From: Bacteroidales bacterium
Lineage (GTDB): Bacteria > Bacteroidota > Bacteroidia > Bacteroidales > VadinHA17
Assembly: GCA_016709865.1 (NCBI GenBank)
Contig: JADJLX010000003.1
Span: 558,001-622,000 of the forward strand
Direction of reading: 5' to 3'
Length of the DNA: 64,000 nt
Position numbers and translations under genes: made by a program. Positions 1 through 8,565 of this stretch are shown piece by piece (positions within the stretch are counted from its first letter, which is position 1; every line of letters begins with the position of its first letter). The notes beneath the pieces were generated by a model, which saw only the letters and a program-made list of their open reading frames with translations, was not told the origin of the DNA and searched no databases.

Positions 1-346
<346 letters not shown>

Positions 347-393
347 TACAGATTTATTAACTTTCCTTTCCGATGTGTCTAAGTTATTTAAAA

Positions 394-486
394 GACGGAA
401 GACGGAAGACAGAAGACGGAAGAAAGAAGTAAGGAAGATATATTCTTCAAACTTCGGACTTCGGACTTCGGACTTCAGACTTCAAA
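394..486. repeat. Two facing heptamer arrays in the 23S-5S spacer
   Basis: 394-435 is about six 7-nt units related to GACGGAA (four close matches, then two decayed). 445-486 is six 7-nt units related to CTTCGGA. The purine-rich array comes first and the pyrimidine-rich array second. Only about four of seven bases per unit could pair, so this is not a perfect hairpin. It fills most of the spacer between 23S and 5S and would be transcribed in the pre-rRNA. Confidence 0.85.
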
Positions 487-493
487 AGATCTT

Positions 494-602
<109 letters not shown>

Positions 603-609
603 TAATTAA

Positions 610-640
610 AAGCCCCTTGAGTAATCAAGGGGCTTTTTCT
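610..640 (+). terminator. rRNA operon terminator
   Basis: A 10-bp stem (AAGCCCCTTG / CAAGGGGCTT) with a 6-nt loop AGTAAT, followed by TTTCT. It lies immediately after the 5S gene and is the expected intrinsic terminator of the rrn operon. Confidence 0.9.
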
Positions 641-982
641 ATTTATACCCCATTCACACAAAGACGCTAAGAAATCCAAATTACTCTTGCCCGGCGGAGT
701 CTCTGACTGCGTCGCAGATAAATGTAACCTTAAGACTACAATGCAGGTAAAGCGAAGTCTCCAGACTTCGCTTAGCAGAAGATTAACAGGGTAATCCTGC
801 ATCATACATACACCCCCTCGGCCTCCGGCCACTCCCCCCGGGGGGGGGAGAAAACTCTGGAAGTAAGTGAAATTCGGTTAATTGCAGGGATTTTCTCCCC
901 TTCCAGGGGAGATGCCCGAAGGGCAGAGGGGTTTGAAAATAATAGTAAAATCTTTCATTGGATATGCCGCGCAGCGGCTTAT
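641..982. other. Gene-free spacer rich in palindromes
   Basis: No plausible gene is seen; the short reading frames here are repeat-derived. The spacer holds a perfect 11-bp hairpin with a 2-nt loop at 750-773 (AAGCGAAGTCT / AGACTTCGCTT), a G/C-rich palindromic stretch at 811-850, a REP-like unit at 890-936 that recurs at 3287-3327, and the small hairpin GCCGCGCAGCGGC at 966-978. It separates the rRNA operon from the convergent foldase gene. Confidence 0.7.
890..936 (+). repeat. REP-like palindromic unit, copy 1
   Basis: Contains TCTCCCCTTCCAGGGGAGA followed by ATGCCCGAAGGGCA and AGGGGTTT. Both parts are short palindromes. A second copy with the same order of parts is at 3287-3327. The two copies flank the ppiD-like gene. 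Confidence 0.65.
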
Positions 983-1019
983 GGATACAAAAAAAGGACA
1001 TACCGCAGCATGTCCTTTT
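983..1019 (-). terminator. Terminator of the ppiD-like gene
   Basis: A perfect stem AAAAGGACAT / ATGTCCTTTT (992-1001 with 1010-1019) sits 22 bases past the stop codon of the minus-strand foldase gene. On the minus strand it is followed by a run of T, as expected of an intrinsic terminator. Confidence 0.85.
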
Positions 1020-1040
1020 ATATTTTGAATCTGTGTTCTG

Positions 1041-3155
1041 CTAATAGAACTTGTATCTCCTGTCAATGATATTTGCATTTTTACGGAGAGCTTCATAAGC
1101 TTCATATGTTCCTCTCATCTGGAATGTAGAGGCTAGCCTGTCCTGTAAAAGCTTTACATCTTCTCCCTGTGCTGGTGTTACATTATTTGCAATGAGCATA
1201 TAAACTCCATTAAGCCCTTTTACCGGTCCTGCAACTTCACCCTGTTTTGCAGCTGAAGCAGCAGCAATAAGTGCAGGCTCTGTTCCGGCACCTGGTACGG
1301 TGTATGATCTGAAGGTAATCTGTGTAGCTTCCTGAATTGTAAGCGACATTGCTCTTGCAATATCATCAAGGGTCTTGCCTGAACCGCTATTCCTGACAAA
1401 TTCTGCTGAAATAAGTTCAGCCTTCTTGTCTTTTATAAGAGCGAACTTAATATCGTTCTCAACATCTTTTAAGGGAGCAATTCCGTCTTCCAGAACCTTA
1501 GTACAATATCCAACAACATATTGTTCTCCTAATTCGAAAACTGCCTGCTCATTGCTCAGTATAATTTTACCTTCTTCAGCCTGAAACAAAGACATGATCA
1601 AACCACGGGGACTATCAAGCCCGGGGAGTGTTTTCTGCTGTGGAGAAACGTCATTGGCTACTCTTTTATTCAAACCTTTTTCGGCAACAGCCTTGTTGAA
1701 TTTCTCATATGTATCATTTGTACCGGCAAACTGACTGGCTTCACTGTAGATCTTCTGGTTGGTCAGGGTACCTGGTATTATTTTACGGTCAATGAGACCG
1801 ATATTATACTTTTTGGTGTCTTTCGATTGTGCAAGAATTTCAATAATGTGAATACCAAATGTTGTCTCAACAGTTTTTAAATCACCTTTTTTCCCTGAAA
1901 AACATGCATTGTTGAAAGGTACTACCATTCTTCCTTCCGGAAACCATCCGAGGTCACCGCCAAGCTGTGCCGAACCCTGATCATCTGAATTGGCAAGAGC
2001 AAGTATTTCAAACGGAGTTCCTGATTTGATCAGTTTCATAAGGCTATCTGCCTGGCGTTTAACATCATCAAGACTTCTTGTCTGATTGGGAGAAAGAAGA
2101 ATATGACGAACTTTAACTGAATCTGGTCTGTTAGCTACAGCAATAAGTTTGGCCATTTTGTAATAACCATCTTCAAGATAAGGACCATAAATTGAGGTCA
2201 CATCTTCTTTTTTTGCAAAATCCCTCAGGTTCTCAGGAACGTCTGTCAGTGGAGTGTAAAATCCAACATAACGGGTGTCAGCAGTAAGGTTAATAAACTG
2301 AACCGGATCAGCAGCAGCAGCAAACTCTTCTTTTGTTTTGTTCATCCAGTCTTCAGTCTGCTTAATGTCTTCTTCCGAAGGAGTTACATCAAAAGTAACA
2401 TATTCAATATCTCTCAGTGCAGTTCTCTTATAACTGTCCTTGTGTTTAGTATAGTAAGCCTGTATTTCACTATCAGTAATTGTAACTGAAGAATCAGCAA
2501 TAGTTGCATAGTTCTTAAGAATATAACTGAAGTCAACTGTGTTACCGGCAAGAGCTTTATCAAATTCAGCCTGTTTGGATGTTACATATAATCCTTTTGA
2601 CACCAGGTTACTGTATTTCGTATTCATCCTGTCGTTTACAATTTCATCTTCAAAGAAGAGCCAGTATCTTTTTGCTGTTTCATCAACTTCGGTCTGCTTA
2701 AGGAAGTTAACAAGGAATGACTTGTTAAAAGCACCGGTTTGCTGATCGGTGAATAATTGCTGAACTATCTGGTGAGGATAGTTTCCAAGAACAAGCTCAT
2801 CCACTTCCTCAGTACTTACTCCGATTCCGAGTTTCTCATACTGTGAATCAAGGATCTTTTCCCTTACCATCTGCTGCCAGGTCTGCTCCCTCATAGTTTC
2901 AACAGTAGCCTCATCAAGATTTGTACGTCCTGACAACTTATAAATCTCAGTAAGATTCTGAAGTCTCAGCTCATAGTCCTGGTACTGTACCATATCCCCG
3001 CCGATCTCACCAATTTCATAGTATTTCTTCATCTTCATCCTTTGTCCTCTGCCATTTCCAAAGAAATCGCTCACAACAAATAAAAGAAGTGAAAGACCAA
3101 TAACTCCCGCAACCAAAACTCCGGCTTTCTCACGTAAAAATTGAAGTGCTGACAT
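1041..3155 (-). CDS. ppiD: Membrane-anchored peptidylprolyl isomerase, PpiD/SurA type
   Basis: A 704-residue envelope foldase. Residues ~11-32 form one N-terminal membrane anchor, followed by a long SurA_N-like chaperone region. A parvulin rotamase domain lies at about 345-445, recognisable by VKVRHILL, the GSAQLGGDLGWFPEG segment and TTFGIHIIE. A second, degenerate peptidyl-prolyl isomerase-like region follows. PpiD proteins sit in the inner membrane facing the periplasm and help newly exported outer-membrane proteins to fold. Length and architecture match the Bacteroidota PpiD-like group. The start is an ATG directly before the anchor, and a good promoter lies upstream. The gene is monocistronic with its own terminator. 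Confidence 0.9.
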   Translation of the reverse strand: MSALQFLREKAGVLVAGVIGLSLLLFVVSDFFGNGRGQRMKMKKYYEIGEIGGDMVQYQDYELRLQNLTEIYKLSGRTNLDEATVETMREQTWQQMVREKILDSQYEKLGIGVSTEEVDELVLGNYPHQIVQQLFTDQQTGAFNKSFLVNFLKQTEVDETAKRYWLFFEDEIVNDRMNTKYSNLVSKGLYVTSKQAEFDKALAGNTVDFSYILKNYATIADSSVTITDSEIQAYYTKHKDSYKRTALRDIEYVTFDVTPSEEDIKQTEDWMNKTKEEFAAAADPVQFINLTADTRYVGFYTPLTDVPENLRDFAKKEDVTSIYGPYLEDGYYKMAKLIAVANRPDSVKVRHILLSPNQTRSLDDVKRQADSLMKLIKSGTPFEILALANSDDQGSAQLGGDLGWFPEGRMVVPFNNACFSGKKGDLKTVETTFGIHIIEILAQSKDTKKYNIGLIDRKIIPGTLTNQKIYSEASQFAGTNDTYEKFNKAVAEKGLNKRVANDVSPQQKTLPGLDSPRGLIMSLFQAEEGKIILSNEQAVFELGEQYVVGYCTKVLEDGIAPLKDVENDIKFALIKDKKAELISAEFVRNSGSGKTLDDIARAMSLTIQEATQITFRSYTVPGAGTEPALIAAASAAKQGEVAGPVKGLNGVYMLIANNVTPAQGEDVKLLQDRLASTFQMRGTYEAYEALRKNANIIDRRYKFY

Positions 3156-3207
3156 GTAATATATACTTTAATAATTAATAGAAATATTGCTTTTTTAATA
3201 CAGGCGA

Positions 3208-3215
3208 CAAATATA
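3208..3215 (-). promoter_or_regulatory. Promoter -7 box for the ppiD-like gene
   Basis: On the minus strand this reads TATATTTG, an exact match to the Bacteroidota -7 consensus TAnnTTTG. It lies about 53 bases upstream of the ATG at 3155, with T-rich sequence in the -33 region. Confidence 0.6.
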
Positions 3216-3286
3216 ACAAAATTTCATTAAAACACTGGACATATATTAAATTGTATATTAAGGCCCTTCTGCCACTGCGTGGCATC

Positions 3287-3327
3287 TCCCCTCCCAGGGG
3301 GAATGCCCGGAGGGCAAGGGGGTTATT
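3287..3327 (+). repeat. REP-like palindromic unit, copy 2
   Basis: Reads TCTCCCCTCCCAGGGGGAAT, then GCCCGGAGGGCAAGGGGGTT. It has the same order of parts as the unit at 890-936. A short palindrome GCCACTGCGTGGC (3270-3282) precedes it, in the way GCCGCGCAGCGGC accompanies the first copy. Confidence 0.6.
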
Positions 3328-3371
3328 TTCGGCCCAACTATAAAAAAACTATAAAATAATGGAGAATAACA

Positions 3372-3463
3372 TAAAAAACAGGGGGTATGTTAATAAAAAA
3401 CAATCTAAATAACGAAAATAACCCTAAAAAACAGGGTGTATATTAAAAATATCTCTATTTTTG
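3372..3463 (+). promoter_or_regulatory. glnN promoter with two upstream direct repeats
   Basis: TATTTTTG at 3456-3463 is an exact -7 box only 18 bases before the glnN ATG. The 12-mer TAAAAAACAGGG occurs at 3372-3383 and again at 3425-3436. In each copy it is followed by a related GTAT-TTA segment and A-rich sequence. The 53-base offset is close to five helical turns, as expected of a pair of activator or repressor sites. The binding protein is unknown. Confidence 0.5.
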
Positions 3464-3481
3464 TAAAAAATACTTAAAAAA

Positions 3482-5671
3482 ATGGCAGAACTCAGATTTA
3501 GTGCATTAAGAGAAGTGTTCAACCGCGAACCGGTTGCAGTCTCAACACCATCTAAAGTTGTATCCGAATACTTCGGAGAGAATGTTTTTGATCTTCCAAA
3601 AATGGAACACTACCTGTCGAAAGAGGCATATAAAGTAGTGAAAAGGGCTATACATGAAGGTAAATCATTAAGCCGTCAGGAAGCGAACCAGGTTGCTACC
3701 GGGCTCAAAGCATGGGCTATAAGTAAAGGTGCCACTCACTATACCCACTGGTTCCATCCGCTTACTGACGGGACAGCTGAGAAGCATGATGGATTTATGG
3801 AAATGGGCGATAATGGCCGGGTTGTTGAGAATTTTTCAGGAGAAGTACTGGTTCAGTCTGAACCTGATGCCTCAAGTTTTCCAAGCGGTGGTATTCGTAA
3901 TACATTTGAAGCAAGAGGCTATACTGCATGGGATGTTTCATCCCCGGTATTTATTGTAGGTACAACACTTTGTATTCCGACAATTTTCGTATCATATACA
4001 GGAGAAGTTCTTGATTATAAAGCTCCTCTTCTTAAGGCTCTCTCTGCACTTGATAAAGCAGCAGTAGATGTCTGTCAGTACTTTGATAAAGATGTCAATA
4101 AAGTAATTGCCACTCTCGGTTGTGAGCAGGAGTATTTTCTGATTGATGAAGCATTGTATTATGCAAGACCTGATCTTATGCTTGCAGAAAGAACAATGAT
4201 GGGTCACCAGTCTTCTAAAGACCAGCAGCTGTCCGATCATTACTTCGGATCAATTCCTGAACGGGTAATGAATTTCATGGAGGATTTTGAATGCGAAGCT
4301 TATCGTCTGGGAATTCCGGTAAAGACACGTCATAATGAGGTAGCTCCCAATCAGTTTGAATGTGCCCCGATATTTGAGGAGGTAAACCTGGCAGTTGATC
4401 ACAACCAGCTTCTGATGGATATTATGAAGAGGGTAGCTCGCAAACATAAATTCAGAGTACTGTTTCATGAAAAGCCTTTTGCAGGGATCAACGGATCAGG
4501 TAAACATAATAACTGGTCGATGGCTACCAATACCGGAGTAAACCTTTTGTCTCCCGGTAAGAATCCAAAAACAAATCTGCAGTTCCTTACATTTCTTGTA
4601 AATGTTGTGAAGGCAGTATATGATAATAACGAGATTCTCAGAGCATCAGTAATGAATGAGACCAATTCTTACCGTCTTGGTGGTCATGAGGCTCCTCCCG
4701 CAATAATATCAATATTCCTCGGATCGTACCTTACAGGAATGCTCGAGAATATTGCACGAAAGGTTACCGATGCCAAAATGACTCCGGCTCAGAAGACTGA
4801 ACTGAAACTGGGTATTGGTAAAATACCTGAGATAATGCTCGACAATACCGACAGAAACCGTACTTCCCCATTTGCTTTTACCGGTAACAGGTTTGAATTC
4901 AGGGCAGTAGGCTCATCTGCCAACTGCAGCTCAGCAATGATTGTCCTTAATGCTGCCGTCGCTCATCAGCTCGCACAGTTCAAAAAGGATGTCGATGTTA
5001 TTATTAAAAAGGGAAGAAACAAGGATGAAGCAATATTTATGGTACTGAAAAAGTACATTCTTGAATCTGAAAAGGTATTGTTTGAAGGTGATGGTTATAG
5101 TGCTGAATGGCATAAGGAGGCGAAGAAAAGAGGCCTTTCAAATATTGCCAGCGTACCTGAATCAATTAGCACATTGCTCAGTGCAAAATCAAGAAGCACA
5201 CTTGTTGGATCAGGAGTATTGACAGATAAAGAGCTCGAAAGCCGTGTTGAGGTGGAATATGAAAAATTTACCAAAAAGGTTCAGATTGAAGCACGTGTAC
5301 TTGGAGATCTTGCTATAAATCATATTGTCCCGACTGCAATAACTTATATGACTACTCTTATTGAAAATGTTAAAGGACTCAAGGAGATATTTAAGGATAC
5401 AGAATTTGAAAGACTCGCCGGACCTCGTAAAGAGATGATTGTTACAATATCAGATCATATCTCAAATATTAAGAGACTGGTGGCTGAAATGATCGAGGAA
5501 CGTAAAAAAGCCAATGTCATAACTGATACATATAAAATGGCATTAGCCTATGAGAGCAAGGTAAAACCTTATATGGATGAGATCCGGGTACATATCGACA
5601 AACTGGAGCTAATTGTTGATAACGAGATATGGCCGCTTCCTAAATACAGGGAGTTGCTTTTCACAAGATAA
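3482..5671 (+). CDS. glnN: Glutamine synthetase, type III
   Basis: A 729-residue GSIII enzyme that makes glutamine from glutamate, ammonia and ATP in the cytoplasm. The length equals that of Bacteroides GSIII and is far longer than GSI (~470). Visible signatures include GCEQEYFLIDEA (catalytic Glu residues), NQFECAPIFEE, HEKPFAGINGSGKHNNWSMA (ammonium and ATP site) and the GSIII-specific C-terminal helical region. The gene stands alone between its own promoter and a strong terminator. The upstream direct repeats suggest nitrogen-dependent control, although no regulator is encoded nearby. Confidence 0.97.
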   Translation: MAELRFSALREVFNREPVAVSTPSKVVSEYFGENVFDLPKMEHYLSKEAYKVVKRAIHEGKSLSRQEANQVATGLKAWAISKGATHYTHWFHPLTDGTAEKHDGFMEMGDNGRVVENFSGEVLVQSEPDASSFPSGGIRNTFEARGYTAWDVSSPVFIVGTTLCIPTIFVSYTGEVLDYKAPLLKALSALDKAAVDVCQYFDKDVNKVIATLGCEQEYFLIDEALYYARPDLMLAERTMMGHQSSKDQQLSDHYFGSIPERVMNFMEDFECEAYRLGIPVKTRHNEVAPNQFECAPIFEEVNLAVDHNQLLMDIMKRVARKHKFRVLFHEKPFAGINGSGKHNNWSMATNTGVNLLSPGKNPKTNLQFLTFLVNVVKAVYDNNEILRASVMNETNSYRLGGHEAPPAIISIFLGSYLTGMLENIARKVTDAKMTPAQKTELKLGIGKIPEIMLDNTDRNRTSPFAFTGNRFEFRAVGSSANCSSAMIVLNAAVAHQLAQFKKDVDVIIKKGRNKDEAIFMVLKKYILESEKVLFEGDGYSAEWHKEAKKRGLSNIASVPESISTLLSAKSRSTLVGSGVLTDKELESRVEVEYEKFTKKVQIEARVLGDLAINHIVPTAITYMTTLIENVKGLKEIFKDTEFERLAGPRKEMIVTISDHISNIKRLVAEMIEERKKANVITDTYKMALAYESKVKPYMDEIRVHIDKLELIVDNEIWPLPKYRELLFTR

Positions 5672-5703
5672 GTTGGGTTGTATTTTATTCATAGTTTAAG
5701 TTA

Positions 5704-5732
5704 AAGGGACTCCTGCTGGAGTCCCTTTTTTT
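5704..5732 (+). terminator. glnN terminator
   Basis: A perfect 10-bp stem AAGGGACTCC / GGAGTCCCTT with loop TGCT, followed by a T run. It starts 32 bases after the glnN stop. Confidence 0.92.
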
Positions 5733-5823
5733 GATATACTATTAACAAACTTATTACGTTACTTTAATTATTACCAGAATTCCTTAAATTGATTACTTTT
5801 ATGCTCAAATTCATGGCGGATTT

Positions 5824-7806
5824 ATGAAACGATTATTGTTATTTATCATATTGCTTTCTATTGTTGCTAATCCTGACGTTTCAGCCCAGAAACGAAAATC
5901 AGACAGAGCTTATGCCGCTTTTGCCGCCGGGGAGTATTTCGATGCAATTGATCAGTTTAAGGACGCATATTCCAAAACCAAGAAGGCTGATAAAAATACC
6001 CGGACTGAGCTTGTGTTTATGATTGCTGAGTGCTATAGACTTATAAATGATCCCAAAAATGCCGAGACATGGTATAAACTGGCAGTGAAATCGTCATTTT
6101 CACGACCCGATGCACAATTCTGGCTTGCCGAATCAATAAAGAAGAACGGGAAACATCAGCAGGCAATAGATGAATTTAAGAAGTATAAACAGATTGCACC
6201 TTCCGATGCCAGAGCTGACCAGGAGATCCGTTCCTGCGAACTGGCTATCGAATGGCTAAGGAATCCCGAAGCATATAAGGTCGAAGACCTGAGAGATATC
6301 AACTCCAAAGAATCTGATTTTAGTCCGGCATATGGAAGAGACGATTTCGGACTCATATATTTTACATCCTCGCGTGACGATGCCGCAGGTACTCAGACAC
6401 ATGGCGCAACCGGTCAAAGCTATACTGATATCTTTGAAAGCCGGATGGATAAGAAATCCAAATGGAGCACTCCTGTGCCGGTGCAGGCAATAAACAGCGA
6501 GTTTGAAGACGGTACTCCTTCTTTTTCTTCCGATTATAAGGAGATTTATTTCACACGCTGCGAGGCAGGAAAACGTGAGAAGAAAGGTTGTGTTATAATG
6601 GTATCAAAAAAGTCGGGGGATACGTGGAGTGAACCCAAAAACATTGGAGTATTACCCGACTCTGTTGTAGCTGCACATCCTTCAATATCACCCGACGGAT
6701 CAACTCTTTATTTTGTTTCTGATATAGCAGGAGGATCAGGGAAAAAAGACATCTGGAAAGTGACAAGATCAGGAAACGGTGCATGGTCAAAACCTGAAAA
6801 TCTTGGTCCAGATATTAACACGCCCGGAGATGAACTATTCCCTTATGAAAGAAGCGATGGGACTCTCTATTTTGCGTCTGACGGATTAATAGGAATGGGG
6901 GGACTCGATATTTTCAGGGCTAAGCCGCAGCCTGACGGCAGCTGGACTGTTCAGAACATGAAACCCCCGATCAATAGTTTTGCGGATGATTTTGGAATTA
7001 CTTTCGAAGGCGAGAATGAGAGAGGAATATTCAGCTCTACAAGAAAGGGGAGAGGGAATGATGATCTCTATCTGTTTGAACTTCCACCCCTGAAGTTTAG
7101 TGTAACAGGTCTGGTTAAAGATGAAAAAACCGGGGCTCCTGTAACAGGATCACTCGTTGAACTGATTGCCAGCGACGGCAACAGCCTTCAGTCAGAGACA
7201 GGTACAGGAGGTGATTTTAAATTTGCCCTTAAAGCTGATGTAGATTATATAATGGTCGCATCAAAAAGGGGATACCTTAAGGGTAAAGACAAAGAGACTA
7301 CAAAAGGCCAGGAGAAGAGCCGTGAATTTATGGTGACAATACTTCTCACACCGATAGATAATCCAATTGAACTTCCGAATATTCTTTACGATTTTGGAAA
7401 GTGGGAATTACGACCCGAATCGATGGTTTCGCTTGATAAGCTTGTTGAAACACTCATAGATAACCCAAATGTGACAATTGAACTTATGTCGCATACCGAC
7501 TCAAGAGATACCGAGCAATACAACCAGGATCTTTCTCAAAAAAGAGCACAGGTTGTAGTTCAGTACCTTATTGAAAAAGGAATTGAAGCTGAACGACTTT
7601 CAGCTAAAGGGTATGGTGAGTCGACACCGAAAGTTGTTGATGCCATTATCGCTGCTCAGAATCCTTTCCTCAGATCTGGGGCAACACTGACAGAACAATT
7701 GATTAATTCCCTGTCGACCGATGAACAAAAAGAGATTGCCCATCAGATAAACAGGAGAACGGAATTCAGGGTATTGAGAACAGATTATGAAGCCCCAAAG
7801 AAATAA
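5824..7806 (+). CDS. TPR / PD40 propeller / OmpA-family envelope protein (PorE-like)
   Basis: A 660-residue exported protein. Residues 1-21 are a signal peptide (…VSAQ). TPR-like helices span about 22-150, PD40/WD40-type beta-propeller repeats about 159-410 (repeated SPDGSTLYFVS-type strands), a carboxypeptidase-regulatory/Ig-like domain about 425-505, and an OmpA-type peptidoglycan-binding domain about 518-655 (NILYDFGKWEL … NRRTEFRV). The same domain order is found in PorE of the Porphyromonas type IX secretion system, which ties the secretion machine to peptidoglycan. Bacteroidota carry many paralogues, so a secretion role is only possible. There is no lipobox. It is the first gene of a likely operon with the ThuA-like gene and purM. 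Confidence 0.85.
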   Translation: MKRLLLFIILLSIVANPDVSAQKRKSDRAYAAFAAGEYFDAIDQFKDAYSKTKKADKNTRTELVFMIAECYRLINDPKNAETWYKLAVKSSFSRPDAQFWLAESIKKNGKHQQAIDEFKKYKQIAPSDARADQEIRSCELAIEWLRNPEAYKVEDLRDINSKESDFSPAYGRDDFGLIYFTSSRDDAAGTQTHGATGQSYTDIFESRMDKKSKWSTPVPVQAINSEFEDGTPSFSSDYKEIYFTRCEAGKREKKGCVIMVSKKSGDTWSEPKNIGVLPDSVVAAHPSISPDGSTLYFVSDIAGGSGKKDIWKVTRSGNGAWSKPENLGPDINTPGDELFPYERSDGTLYFASDGLIGMGGLDIFRAKPQPDGSWTVQNMKPPINSFADDFGITFEGENERGIFSSTRKGRGNDDLYLFELPPLKFSVTGLVKDEKTGAPVTGSLVELIASDGNSLQSETGTGGDFKFALKADVDYIMVASKRGYLKGKDKETTKGQEKSREFMVTILLTPIDNPIELPNILYDFGKWELRPESMVSLDKLVETLIDNPNVTIELMSHTDSRDTEQYNQDLSQKRAQVVVQYLIEKGIEAERLSAKGYGESTPKVVDAIIAAQNPFLRSGATLTEQLINSLSTDEQKEIAHQINRRTEFRVLRTDYEAPKK

Positions 7807-7824
7807 AAGGTAACTCTTCATCAT

Positions 7825-8562
7825 ATGAGATATTTGCTTTCACTTCTCCTGCTTTGTTTTGTAACAATTGTTACAATTGCTGATCCTCCTGCTAAAACAA
7901 TCCGCATTCTGGTAATTACTGGTGGACACACATATAAAGTGGAGCAGTTTAACCAGATGCTTTCAGGTCTGGGCGATAACATAACTTATAAGGTAGCTGA
8001 ACTTCCGGCTGCATATGATATGTTTCTTCCTGAAAACCGCATAAGCTATGATGTTCTTGTATTTTACCACATGTGGCAGAAAATTACTGATGAGCAGGCA
8101 AAAGTTTTTGCAGAATGCATAAGTGAAGGAAAACCGGTGGTAGCACTGCACCATAGTATTTGTGCTTACGACGACTGGACTGAATACTGGAACATAATAG
8201 GAGGAAAATATTTTCATAAAGCAACTACTTTCAGGGGCAAGGAGTATCAGCCCTGCTCTTATATACATGATGTTCATTTCAATGTAAAGGTTGTAAGTAA
8301 GAACAATCCTGTAACTAAAGGTGTAGATGATTTCCCGATTTTTGATGAGACTTATAAGGGCTATTATGTTGAAGAGGGTGTAACCCCCCTTCTTACTACT
8401 GATGAACCGAGCAGCACACCTTTAATAGGATGGTCAAAGATGTATGGAAAATCAAGAATAGTTGTGCTTCAGAGTGGTCACGATGTGCCTACTTTTGAAA
8501 ACCAGAACTTCAGAAAGCTGCTTAAGCAATCTATAGAATGGGTGTATAAGGGAATAAATTAA
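7825..8562 (+). CDS. ThuA-like domain protein, exported
   Basis: A 245-residue protein with a signal peptide (residues 1-19) and one ThuA-like, class I glutamine amidotransferase-related fold. Typical segments are ILVITGGHTYK near 29-39, DVLVFYHMW, KPVVALHHSIC and the WSKMYGKSRIVVLQSGHD strand-loop near the end. ThuA proteins act in disaccharide (trehalose, trehalulose) or related sugar metabolism; the reaction is not settled. The gene starts 18 bases after the OmpA/PD40 gene and ends 3 bases before purM, so the three are probably co-transcribed, although no functional link is obvious. Confidence 0.85.
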   Translation: MRYLLSLLLLCFVTIVTIADPPAKTIRILVITGGHTYKVEQFNQMLSGLGDNITYKVAELPAAYDMFLPENRISYDVLVFYHMWQKITDEQAKVFAECISEGKPVVALHHSICAYDDWTEYWNIIGGKYFHKATTFRGKEYQPCSYIHDVHFNVKVVSKNNPVTKGVDDFPIFDETYKGYYVEEGVTPLLTTDEPSSTPLIGWSKMYGKSRIVVLQSGHDVPTFENQNFRKLLKQSIEWVYKGIN

Positions 8563-8565
8563 GAT

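Noticed and set aside
394..486. CRISPR array
   Set aside because: Units are 7 nt with no spacers and no cas genes are in the window; the same applies to the other short arrays.
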